8,842 bases of DNA from Mageeibacillus sp. UBA5442. Its GTDB lineage: Bacteria > Bacillota > Clostridia > Saccharofermentanales > DTU023. Under the pieces are notes generated by a model. The model did not search any database, was not told the DNA's origin, and worked only from the letters and a program-made list of their open reading frames with translations. Made by a program: the position numbers and the translations under genes. The stretch lies in assembly GCA_002427475.1 (NCBI GenBank), contig DIRG01000055.1:19989-28830 (forward strand). Direction: 5' to 3'. Every line of letters begins with the position of its first letter. Within the stretch, counting starts at the first letter, position 1. Positions 1 through 5,960 of the stretch are shown here, in pieces.

Positions 1-18
1 GGCACGTTTCTTTCCTAC

Positions 19-47
19 TTGACATTCCGAAAATTTCACAGCATAAT
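19..47 (+). promoter_or_regulatory. sigma-A promoter of the fab operon
   Basis: A perfect -35 hexamer TTGACA (19-24) is followed after exactly 17 bases by CATAAT (42-47), which matches the TATAAT consensus at five of six positions. Transcription would start near position 53-55, giving a leader of about 76 bases before acpP. It is the only near-consensus promoter I see in the window and fits a single strong start for acpP and the genes behind it. The call rests on sequence match and position only. Confidence 0.85.
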
Positions 48-53
48 TGGCGA

Positions 54-86
54 TAGTTAAAATAATTGAATAAATTATTTTAACTA
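54..86. promoter_or_regulatory. perfect 14-bp inverted repeat at the transcription start; candidate operator or 5'-end stem-loop
   Basis: The arm TAGTTAAAATAATT (54-67) is repeated exactly as its reverse complement AATTATTTTAACTA (73-86), with a 5-base spacer GAATA. The repeat begins at the predicted transcription start, about 7 bases after the -10 box. As DNA it has the size and symmetry of a binding site for a dimeric winged-helix repressor, and a MarR-family gene lies downstream of fabZ. As RNA it would be a 14-bp stem at the very 5' end of the acpP message and could protect it from decay. The sequence does not decide between these roles. The perfect arms make chance unlikely even in AT-rich DNA. 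Confidence 0.75.
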
Positions 87-129
87 ATACTTTTTAATGA
101 ACTATGGTTTTTTTCTTGGAGGAATGAAC

Positions 130-372
130 ATGATTACTACTGATGTACAAAACATTGTTGCAGATCTTTTGGCTGTTGATCTTGATGAGGTTACTTTGGA
201 TGCTAGATTGATTGAAGATCTTAATGCCGATTCTTTGGACGCCGTTGAACTGGCTATGAGCTTAGAAGAGCACTTTGAAATCACCGTTGAGGACGATGAA
301 ATCGAGCGCATGAACACCGTTAATGATATTGTGAACACGATCACAAAACATCGTCCTGACCTGGAAGTCTAA
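130..372 (+). CDS. acpP: acyl carrier protein
   Basis: This 80-residue acidic protein is the cytoplasmic carrier that holds growing acyl chains as thioesters on a phosphopantetheine arm. The attachment motif is ADSLD, with the modified serine at residue 35. It is followed by the helix II sequence AVELAMSLEEHFEI, which contacts the FAS enzymes, and the whole length matches the family. Three in-frame ATGs exist (97, 124, 130). I chose 130 because the strong Shine-Dalgarno GGAGG (118-122) is 7 bases upstream of it, while it sits 1 base from 124 and lies inside the frame opened at 97. It is the first gene of the operon, behind the promoter at 19-47. Its codons are more A/T-ending than those of the genes behind it. 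A holo-ACP synthase elsewhere in the genome would be needed to activate it. Confidence 0.96.
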   Translation: MITTDVQNIVADLLAVDLDEVTLDARLIEDLNADSLDAVELAMSLEEHFEITVEDDEIERMNTVNDIVNTITKHRPDLEV

Positions 373-425
373 TTTTTAAAACAAAAATCATTTAATGCTG
401 AGTGAAAGTTTTCTCAGATCTTTAG

Positions 426-451
426 GATCCCGGATTCATAATCTCGGGATC
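426..451 (+). other. strong stem-loop between acpP and fabH
   Basis: GATCCCG (426-432) pairs with CGGGATC (445-451), and inside it GATT (433-436) pairs with AATC (440-443) around a CAT loop, with T444 as a single bulge. This gives about 11 bp in all. The bases after it (TCTTGATTG) are only mildly T-rich, so it is not a clear intrinsic terminator. Two weaker hairpins precede it in the same gap: ATTTTT/AAAAAT at 372-388 and CTGAG/CTCAG at 398-417. A plausible role is a processing point, 3'-end stabiliser or leaky terminator that lets acpP mRNA exceed that of the fab enzymes, but this is inference. Confidence 0.6.
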
Positions 452-492
452 TCTTGATTGAGGTTGAGAAAAAACATGGAAATGAGGAGATT

Positions 493-1443
493 ATGAAATT
501 ATCGCTGATAAGCAGTGGTAAGTCGTTGGGGCAACGCGTGATCGATAATGAGCACTTTGCCTCTTATCTTGATACTTCGGATCAGTGGATTCGTGAACGT
601 TCAGGCATTTCAACGCGTAGGTGGGTCGCTGACGAGACCACTCTTGATCTGGCTGTAGCGGCATCTGAAGACTGCTTAAGTCAAGTGCCGGATTATGATC
701 GGTCAAAGATTGCGGTCGTGATCTGTGCCAGCGTAACCACAGATGAAGTGGTGCCGGCGATTGCGGCTCGTCTGCAGGAAAAACTGGGCTTATCTACTGA
801 TATTCTGGCTTTTGATATCAATGCAGCCTGCAGTGGTTTGGTGTACGCGCTGGAAGTGGCTCGCAATTTATTGCGTGTGCGTCCGGCGGGTGCGTCCGCT
901 TTGGTTTTGGGGGCAGAGATGCTCTCACGCAAGACGGATATGCAAGACCGCGGCAGCTGTTTTCTTTTCGGCGACGGTGCCGGTGCCGGTCTCTGGACGC
1001 TAGTTGAGGGTGAAGAGGATTATTTTTCCGCTAAGACTGTGGGAGATCGCGAAATGCTCTCCGTCGGTCACGATAAACCGATCCGGATGGACGGTCGTGC
1101 GGTTTTCCGCTTTGCAGTCGGCGAGATGTCAAACTGCATCCGCGAGGTGCTAGCCAAGGCAGGTCTCGAGCCGGAAGAGGTGGATTATTATCTTCTGCAT
1201 CAGGCGAATCAGCGGATCAACGACGCTATCATGCGCGACCTCAAACTGACGTCGGAGCGTTTCCCTTCCAATATCGCTACTGTTGGCAACACATCATCAG
1301 CAAGTATCGGCATCCTCATGGCGGAACTGCAGAGTGCCGGAGATCTAGACGGCAGCAAGACACTCTGTTTTGCTGGCTTCGGCGGTGGTATGTCCTGTGG
1401 TGCGCTTTTATTGAAAGGGCATGAGATTTATGTGGCTGAGTGA
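493..1443 (+). CDS. fabH: beta-ketoacyl-ACP synthase III
   Basis: FabH starts fatty acid synthesis by condensing an acyl-CoA primer with malonyl-ACP to give a 3-ketoacyl-ACP. The 316-residue protein has the thiolase fold signature of the family. The Cys-His-Asn triad is visible: Cys113 in NAACSGL, His236 in LLHQAN and Asn266 in VGNTSSASI. The N-terminal DTSDQWIRERSGI block and the C-terminal GFGGGMSCGALLL glycine-rich block are also typical. The start at 493 has GAGGAG at 484-489, a short 3-base spacing. The frame is open back to a TTG at 454, but that start lacks a ribosome site and would add residues not typical of FabH N-termini. Its end overlaps fabK by 14 bases, which suggests translational coupling. 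Whether it prefers acetyl-CoA or branched primers cannot be read reliably from the sequence. Confidence 0.95.
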   Translation: MKLSLISSGKSLGQRVIDNEHFASYLDTSDQWIRERSGISTRRWVADETTLDLAVAASEDCLSQVPDYDRSKIAVVICASVTTDEVVPAIAARLQEKLGLSTDILAFDINAACSGLVYALEVARNLLRVRPAGASALVLGAEMLSRKTDMQDRGSCFLFGDGAGAGLWTLVEGEEDYFSAKTVGDREMLSVGHDKPIRMDGRAVFRFAVGEMSNCIREVLAKAGLEPEEVDYYLLHQANQRINDAIMRDLKLTSERFPSNIATVGNTSSASIGILMAELQSAGDLDGSKTLCFAGFGGGMSCGALLLKGHEIYVAE

Positions 1444-2335
1444 GACCTTTGATCTAAAATATCCTGTTTTGCAAGGTGGTATGGCTTGGGTCGCCACGGC
1501 GGAGTTCGCAGCGGCAGTAAGTGAGGCCGGAGCTCTGGGACAGATAGGTTCCGGTTCGATGACTGCCGAGATGGTGCGAAGCTCCATTCGCCGAGTGCGC
1601 GAACTTACGGATCGCCCTTTCGGGGTAAACCTGATGTTGATGAATCCGGAGGCGAAACAGATCGCTCAAGTCCTAGCGGAAGAGCGTGTTCCCCTAGTGA
1701 CGACCGGAGCGGGTAGCCCGGGCAAGTACATTGAACAGTGGAAAAAAGCCGGCAGTATTGTAATTCCGGTTGTATCTTCGCTGTCATTGGCAGAGCGCAT
1801 GCAACGTCAAGGTGCTGACGCCGTAATTGCCGAAGGACAGGAAGCGGGCGGACACATCGGTGAGCAGACCTCGATGGTTCTGTGGCCCCTGATAGCAGAT
1901 AATTTATCGATCCCGATGATAGCGGCAGGCGGCATCGCAACGCCGCGACATATCCGCGCATCAATCGAGCTGGGAGCTGACGGTTTTCAGCTGGGTACAC
2001 TCTTTCTAGCGGCGGAGGAATGTCCGATTCATCCAGCCTATAAGGAAGCGGTGATCAAAGCCACAGATACACAAGTTTCAGTTATGGGACGTGTAGGTGG
2101 AGTGCCTTGTCGTGTTTTAAAAAATCGTTTCTGCCGTGACTACATAGCTTTGGAACGCGAAGGAGCAGATAAGGAAGCTCTGGAGGAAATGTTGGGCGGC
2201 TCTCTCCGTCAAGCTGTTCAGGAAGGCGACAGTTCGAAAGGTGCCTTCATGATGGGCCTGGTTGCGGCCAGCATCAAGGAGATAAAACCGCTGGATCAAC
2301 TCTTAGCTGATCTCTTCGCGGGTGTCGAGCTCTAG
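1430..2335 (+). CDS. fabK: FMN-dependent enoyl-ACP reductase II
   Basis: FabK catalyses the last reduction of each elongation round, turning trans-2-enoyl-ACP into acyl-ACP with NAD(P)H and FMN. The 301-residue protein has the nitronate monooxygenase/FabK TIM-barrel pattern: YPVLQGGMAWVA at 11-22, TTGAGSPGKY at 91-100, EGQEAGGHIG at 135-144 and the FMN phosphate-binding IAAGGIA at 164-170. His142 sits in the GGHIG block where the pneumococcal enzyme has its catalytic histidine. The start is either ATG 1421 or ATG 1430. I prefer 1430 because the site AAAGGG (1414-1419) is 10 bases away and the length before the YP motif matches pneumococcal FabK; it is only 1 base from 1421. The gene overlaps the end of fabH. 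No FabI is seen in the window, so this appears to be the operon's enoyl reductase. Confidence 0.94.
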   Translation: MWLSETFDLKYPVLQGGMAWVATAEFAAAVSEAGALGQIGSGSMTAEMVRSSIRRVRELTDRPFGVNLMLMNPEAKQIAQVLAEERVPLVTTGAGSPGKYIEQWKKAGSIVIPVVSSLSLAERMQRQGADAVIAEGQEAGGHIGEQTSMVLWPLIADNLSIPMIAAGGIATPRHIRASIELGADGFQLGTLFLAAEECPIHPAYKEAVIKATDTQVSVMGRVGGVPCRVLKNRFCRDYIALEREGADKEALEEMLGGSLRQAVQEGDSSKGAFMMGLVAASIKEIKPLDQLLADLFAGVEL

Positions 2336-2358
2336 AAGGAAGTTTGAGGAGTCTGAAC

Positions 2359-3321
2359 ATGGAAGACAAATGGGTCTTTTTGTACGGAGGACAGGGTGCA
2401 CAGGTTCCCGGAATGGGCTTGGATTTTGCTCGTGCCTTTCCGGAAGAGAGCTACTATAACGTTTCGTATTGTAGCGAGGAAGAGTTGGAATTTCTGCTCG
2501 ACCCGGAATTCGCGCAACTGGATGAGACTAGATTCGTTCAGTTGGCTTTAACTGTTTTCTCGCTGACAATTACACGGGTTCTGCAGCAAGCAGGAATAAA
2601 AGCAGACGCTGCTTTAGGCTTGAGTGCGGGCGAGTTCCCGGCTCTGGCGACGGCGGGCGTCTACACGGATGAGGCAGTTTTGGAAATTATCCGTCGTCGT
2701 GCCGATTTAATGTCTCGGCGGATGGAACAACGGCGGCTGGACGGTTTTGCTGACGGCATGATGGTAGTTCTTGGACTGCAAGAAGAGGATTTGGGACAGC
2801 ATTTGAACCGCTATCCTGATCTGTCCTTAGCTAACAAAAACTCGGAAACGCAAATGGCGGTTTCGGGCACCATTGCTGAGCTGGAGCTGTTACAAAAAGA
2901 CGTCTTAGCTGCGGGTGCGCGACGCGCAATCTTCCTAGAAGTGGAAGGCTCCTATCATAGCAAGGTTTTTGAAGAAGATGTGCCGGAATTGCGTGCAGTT
3001 TTGCTGCAGCACGAGGCAGGGAAGGCAGAAATAGATCTGCCCTTAAACCTGCTCGGAACTTGCGCAGAGCAACTGCCGGAACCTACGCTGCGAACAGAAA
3101 TGTATGCAGATGTGATGTCACGGCAGATGGCAAACCCCACGCGTTTGGACGATTGCTTCACCTATCTCCTAGAACGAGGCTATAAGAACTTCATTGAGAT
3201 TGCGCCTAAAGCAGTCTTGTCGCCACTTCTGCGTCGCAGAGATCGCAAGCTTAATCTCTATCACATTTCTGATTTGGAATCTGTCAAGGAAGTCAAGAAT
3301 CGTGCCAGGCACGAATCTTAA
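2359..3321 (+). CDS. fabD: malonyl-CoA:ACP transacylase
   Basis: FabD moves the malonyl group from CoA to AcpP, supplying the extender unit for FabH and FabF. The 320-residue protein opens with the oxyanion-loop motif YGGQGAQ (9-15). The nucleophile is Ser89 in GLSAGEF, Arg114 in RRRADLMS probably binds the malonyl carboxylate, and His200 in GSYHSKVF completes the dyad. The nucleophile elbow differs from the common GHSLGEY in having Leu before the serine, Ala after it and Phe at the end. The Leu is known in streptococcal FabD, so activity is still expected. ATG 2359 was chosen because GAGGAG (2346-2351) is 7 bases upstream; the frame is open back to a TTG at 2344 that falls inside this site. 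It starts 23 bases after fabK. Its stop codon lies in a 16-bp tandem duplication. Confidence 0.92.
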   Translation: MEDKWVFLYGGQGAQVPGMGLDFARAFPEESYYNVSYCSEEELEFLLDPEFAQLDETRFVQLALTVFSLTITRVLQQAGIKADAALGLSAGEFPALATAGVYTDEAVLEIIRRRADLMSRRMEQRRLDGFADGMMVVLGLQEEDLGQHLNRYPDLSLANKNSETQMAVSGTIAELELLQKDVLAAGARRAIFLEVEGSYHSKVFEEDVPELRAVLLQHEAGKAEIDLPLNLLGTCAEQLPEPTLRTEMYADVMSRQMANPTRLDDCFTYLLERGYKNFIEIAPKAVLSPLLRRRDRKLNLYHISDLESVKEVKNRARHES

Positions 3322-3339
3322 CTGGCACGAATCTTAACT
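3308..3339 (+). repeat. 16-bp perfect tandem duplication across the fabD stop codon
   Basis: GGCACGAATCTTAACT occurs twice, back to back, at 3308-3323 and 3324-3339. The fabD stop TAA (3319-3321) lies in the first copy and the fabG ribosome binding site starts right after the second. Because the stop is in the first copy, the duplication changes the spacer but not either protein. The sequence TCGTGCC just before it (3300-3306) can pair with GGCACGA in either copy (3308-3314 or 3324-3330), so two alternative stems are possible upstream of the fabG start. It looks like a recent replication-slippage event. Confidence 0.9.
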
Positions 3340-3350
3340 TGGAGGAGAAA

Positions 3351-4112
3351 ATGACTACTCAGCAAACTAATAAGCAAACTAAGCAAGTTGTTTTGGTGAC
3401 GGGTGCGGGGCGCGGCATTGGTAGTGCCATCGTCCGTGCTTTAGCGTCACCGGAACGTTTGATCTACATACATTATTCATCGTCGGGCGACAGTGCCACG
3501 GCGCTGGCAGAAGAGCTCGCTCAAGCAGGCAAAGAAGCCCGCACGATACAGGCCGACCTTGCCGATGCCGAGGCTGCCAAGACCCTAGTGAGCGAAATCG
3601 TCGCAGAATCAGGGCAGCTCGACATCTTAGTAAATAATGCTGGCTTAACCCGCGATCAACTGACTGTGCGGATGAGCGACGAGGATTATGACGAGGTCAT
3701 CCGCGTCAACCAGAAAGCCCAATTCATCCTCATGCGTGAAGCCGCCAAGAGCATGATGCGCAAACGCTGGGGCCGCATTATCAACATCAGCAGCGTGGTG
3801 GGTCTCAAAGGAAATCCCGGTCAGATCAACTATGCCGCCAGCAAGGCAGCAGTTATCGCAATGACAAAATCGCTGGCCCAGGAGCTAGGCACCCGCAACG
3901 TGACAGTAAACTGTGTCGCGCCCGGTTTTATCGAAACTGAGATGACAGCAATCCTTTCAGAAGCGGTGCGCAAGCAGTACCTCGCAGCGATACCCATGCA
4001 TCGTTTGGGCCGCCCGGAAGACGTGGCGGCAACAGTAGCCTTTTTAGCCAGCGAGGAAGCCAATTACATCACCGCCCAGACAATTTCGGTAGATGGCGGC
4101 ATGAACCGCTGA
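3351..4112 (+). CDS. fabG: 3-oxoacyl-ACP reductase
   Basis: FabG reduces 3-ketoacyl-ACP to 3-hydroxyacyl-ACP with NADPH. The 253-residue short-chain dehydrogenase has the dinucleotide-binding VTGAGRGIG (16-24), NNAG (95-98) and the catalytic Ser148, Tyr161 and Lys165 in NISSVVG and NYAASK, spaced as in the E. coli enzyme. PGFIETEM (191-198) and the C-terminal SVDGGM are typical of FabG. The N-terminus carries about ten extra polar residues (MTTQQTNKQTKQ) before the first strand. ATG 3351 has GGAGGAG at 3341-3347; the frame is open upstream to a TTG at 3339 that overlaps that site, so it is not used. It lies between fabD and fabF with gaps of 29 and 25 bases. From this gene onward codons ending in C become more common. 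Confidence 0.95.
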   Translation: MTTQQTNKQTKQVVLVTGAGRGIGSAIVRALASPERLIYIHYSSSGDSATALAEELAQAGKEARTIQADLADAEAAKTLVSEIVAESGQLDILVNNAGLTRDQLTVRMSDEDYDEVIRVNQKAQFILMREAAKSMMRKRWGRIINISSVVGLKGNPGQINYAASKAAVIAMTKSLAQELGTRNVTVNCVAPGFIETEMTAILSEAVRKQYLAAIPMHRLGRPEDVAATVAFLASEEANYITAQTISVDGGMNR

Positions 4113-4137
4113 TCAGAAGACGGAGGATCTAATTAAT

Positions 4138-5385
4138 ATGTCAAACAAGAGAAGAGTTGTTGTTACAGGAATCGGAATGTTAACTCCCCTAGGCTTGGAC
4201 ACGGACAGTAGCTGGCAGGCCATCAAACGCGGCGAAGTCGGTATCGCTGACCTTACCCGTGTGCAGCTGGAAGAGGTGGATATCGCCCTCGCTGCCGAAC
4301 TCAAAGATTTCAAAGTAACTGATTATATTGATGCCCGCTCGGCACGCCGCATGGATGAAGTCACCCATTACGGACTCATTGCAGCCCGTGAAGCCTTCCG
4401 CCATAGCAATCTGCAGCTGGGAGCATTCGACAGCAACCGCGCCGGAGTTATTTTCGCAACAGGAATCGGAGGCATCAACACTTTCGAACGCGAGAAACAG
4501 GCCGGTCTGGAAAAAGGCTACAATCGCGTCTCACCTTTCTTCATTCCCCTTACGATTGCGAACATGACAGCCGGCACAGTCGCCCAAGATCTCGGTTTGC
4601 ACGGCCTGTCCACAGCCGTGATTACAGCCTGCGCCGCCTCCACCAATGGGCTCGGCGAAGCCTTCCACAAGATTCGCGACGGCTATCTCGATCTCGTCGT
4701 AGCCGGAGGAGCGGAAGCAGCTATCACCCCCATGGGAATCGGAGGTTTTTCCGCTATGCGCGCACTCTCCAAATCGACCGACCCCAAACGCGCTTCGATA
4801 CCTTTTGATGCCGAACGCGACGGCTTCGTCATCGGAGAAGGTGCCGGAGCCCTCATACTCGAAGAATATGAGCACGCCAAAAAGCGCGGCGCGGAAATAT
4901 TTGGCGAGATCGTCGGCTACGGCTCCACTTCGGATGCCTACCACATGACCGCCCCCGACCCCGAAGGCACACAGGCGGCACGCTGCCTGCAGCTCGCCCT
5001 TGAAGACGCAGATATCAAAGCCGAAGACGTCGGCTACATCAACGCACACGGCACCTCAACCGAACTCAACGACGCCAGCGAAACCCTGGCCATCCACAGA
5101 GTTTTCGGCGAGCACGCCCACAAGATGAAAGTTTCCTCAACAAAATCCATGACCGGGCACCTCCTAGGAGCTAGCGGCGTCGTAGAAGCAGCCTATTGCA
5201 TCCTCGGCCTGAGAGAACAATGGGTACCGCCAACGATGGGCTTGCAAAAGCCGGACCCCGCCTGCGATCTGGATTACGTCGCCAACGCCGGCAGCGACTT
5301 CAGCTATGGCTACGCCCTGAAAAACTCCCTAGGTTTCGGCGGCCACAACGCCAGCCTCATAGTTAAGCGTTATCAAGAAGACTAA
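4138..5385 (+). CDS. fabF: beta-ketoacyl-ACP synthase II
   Basis: FabF elongates acyl-ACP by condensing it with malonyl-ACP. The protein has 415 residues, the usual length for the family. The Cys-His-His triad is present: Cys165 in ITACAAST, His304 in NAHGTST and His341 in KSMTGHLLGASG, with the conserved Lys336 just before it. The C-terminal NSLGFGGHNAS block is typical. Small departures from common motifs are CAAST at the nucleophile, where CASGT or CASAT is usual, and TELND, where TPLND is usual. Both are conservative enough that I expect an active enzyme. The ribosome site GGAGG (4122-4126) is 11 bases from the ATG, a somewhat long spacing. No separate FabB, FabM or FabA is in the window, so the route to unsaturated acids is not shown here. 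A 92-base gap separates it from fabZ. Confidence 0.96.
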   Translation: MSNKRRVVVTGIGMLTPLGLDTDSSWQAIKRGEVGIADLTRVQLEEVDIALAAELKDFKVTDYIDARSARRMDEVTHYGLIAAREAFRHSNLQLGAFDSNRAGVIFATGIGGINTFEREKQAGLEKGYNRVSPFFIPLTIANMTAGTVAQDLGLHGLSTAVITACAASTNGLGEAFHKIRDGYLDLVVAGGAEAAITPMGIGGFSAMRALSKSTDPKRASIPFDAERDGFVIGEGAGALILEEYEHAKKRGAEIFGEIVGYGSTSDAYHMTAPDPEGTQAARCLQLALEDADIKAEDVGYINAHGTSTELNDASETLAIHRVFGEHAHKMKVSSTKSMTGHLLGASGVVEAAYCILGLREQWVPPTMGLQKPDPACDLDYVANAGSDFSYGYALKNSLGFGGHNASLIVKRYQED

Positions 5386-5445
5386 ATAGGCGGCCTTATC
5401 CGCACTCAATATGCCTGCAAAGCGCTAGCAAAAAACAAAGCAAAA

Positions 5446-5465
5446 TTTTTCAAAAGCATGAAAAA
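5446..5465. repeat. inverted repeat just upstream of the fabZ ribosome binding site
   Basis: TTTTTCA (5446-5452) and TGAAAAA (5459-5465) are perfect reverse complements around a 6-base loop. The repeat ends 2 bases before the fabZ Shine-Dalgarno AGGAG (5468-5472). It lies in the fabF-fabZ gap (5386-5477), which has no gene; a short GCGG/CCGC stem at 5390-5403 is the only other structure I see there. The stem is AT-rich and would be weak as RNA, so it may be a protein site, a minor modulator of fabZ translation or chance. Confidence 0.4.
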
Positions 5466-5477
5466 CCAGGAGACCCA

Positions 5478-5915
5478 ATGCAAATCGAATATTCAGACAT
5501 ACAAAAAATCCTGCCTCATCGTTATCCCTTCCTCCTTGTCGATCGCATCACAGCGCTCGAACCCGGGACAAGCGCCGAGGGCATTAAACAATTAAGCGGC
5601 AATGAGATTTTCTTTCAAGGACACTTCCCGGGCAAGCCCGTTTTCCCCGGCGTCCTACAGATCGAAGCATTAGCCCAGGTCGGTGGTGTTGCCTTGCTCT
5701 CCCTCGAGGAGAACCAAGGCAAGCTGCCGCTCTTTGCCGGCCTCAACAAAGTTCGCTTCCGCGGACTCGTGCAACCCGGCGACACCCTCCACCTCTCAAC
5801 ACAGATCACAAAGAGCCGCGGCGGCTTCGGCTTCGGCACCGGCGTCGCCACAGTCGACGGCGAAGTAGTCTGTGAGGCGGAGCTCATGTTTGCTTTAGTA
5901 GAAGACAAAGAGTAA
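5478..5915 (+). CDS. fabZ: 3-hydroxyacyl-ACP dehydratase
   Basis: FabZ removes water from 3-hydroxyacyl-ACP to give the trans-2-enoyl-ACP that FabK then reduces. The 145-residue hot-dog-fold protein has ILPHRYPFLLVDR (11-23) and the active-site segment GHFPGKPVFPGVLQIEALAQ. His49 and Glu63 are the expected catalytic pair. Length and C-terminus match the family. The ATG has AGGAG at 5468-5472, 5 bases upstream. It is the last enzyme of the FAS II set in the window. In many clostridial clusters accB precedes it and accC, accD and accA follow it; here a MarR-family gene follows instead. In FabK-containing bacteria without FabA, unsaturated acids are made by FabM or by a bifunctional FabZ homologue, and this sequence alone does not tell which applies. 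Confidence 0.95.
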   Translation: MQIEYSDIQKILPHRYPFLLVDRITALEPGTSAEGIKQLSGNEIFFQGHFPGKPVFPGVLQIEALAQVGGVALLSLEENQGKLPLFAGLNKVRFRGLVQPGDTLHLSTQITKSRGGFGFGTGVATVDGEVVCEAELMFALVEDKE

Positions 5916-5942
5916 TATTTATATAAATATTTTAATAATATT
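5914..5942. promoter_or_regulatory. 18-bp perfect palindrome and phased AATATT repeats before the MarR gene; candidate operator
   Basis: AATATTTATATAAATATT (5914-5931) is a perfect palindrome that overlaps the last two bases of the fabZ stop codon. AATATT itself occurs at 5914, 5926 and 5937, spaced 12 and 11 bases, close to one helical turn. A weak promoter-like pair, TTGCTT (5890-5895) and TAATAT (5913-5918) with a 17-base spacer, overlaps it. The site could be an autoregulatory operator for the MarR-family gene that starts 30 bases downstream. In a stretch that is almost pure A/T, palindromes arise easily, so confidence is limited. Confidence 0.45.
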
Positions 5943-5960
5943 TACTGCAAGGAGGTGGTC

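Noticed and set aside
97..129. Longer acpP start at 97 (or 124)
   Set aside because: The Shine-Dalgarno GGAGG (118-122) lies inside the frame from 97 and only 1 base from 124, but is ideally placed for 130, which also gives the usual ACP length.
426..460. Intrinsic terminator after acpP
   Set aside because: The stem is good but the following bases (TCTTGATTG) are not a U-tract, and the downstream genes have no other promoter that I can see, so I report it only as a stem-loop.
454..492. TTG start extending FabH by 13 residues
   Set aside because: It falls at the edge of the 426-451 hairpin with no ribosome binding site, and the extra residues are not part of the FabH fold.
743..1003. 86-codon + strand open frame in another frame of fabH
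   Set aside because: It covers the fabH active-site region in a shifted frame. The translation is rich in Trp, Arg and Cys, typical of out-of-frame reading, and no ribosome site precedes it.
1605..2000. 131-codon open frame on the - strand inside fabK
   Set aside because: It is antisense to the FMN-binding core of FabK, and its translation has no family features and looks like random shadow coding.
4531..5049. 172-codon open frame on the - strand inside fabF
   Set aside because: It lies wholly inside a well-supported fabF gene with intact catalytic residues, has no recognisable motif in its translation, and is explained by the GC-rich codon pattern of the sense gene.
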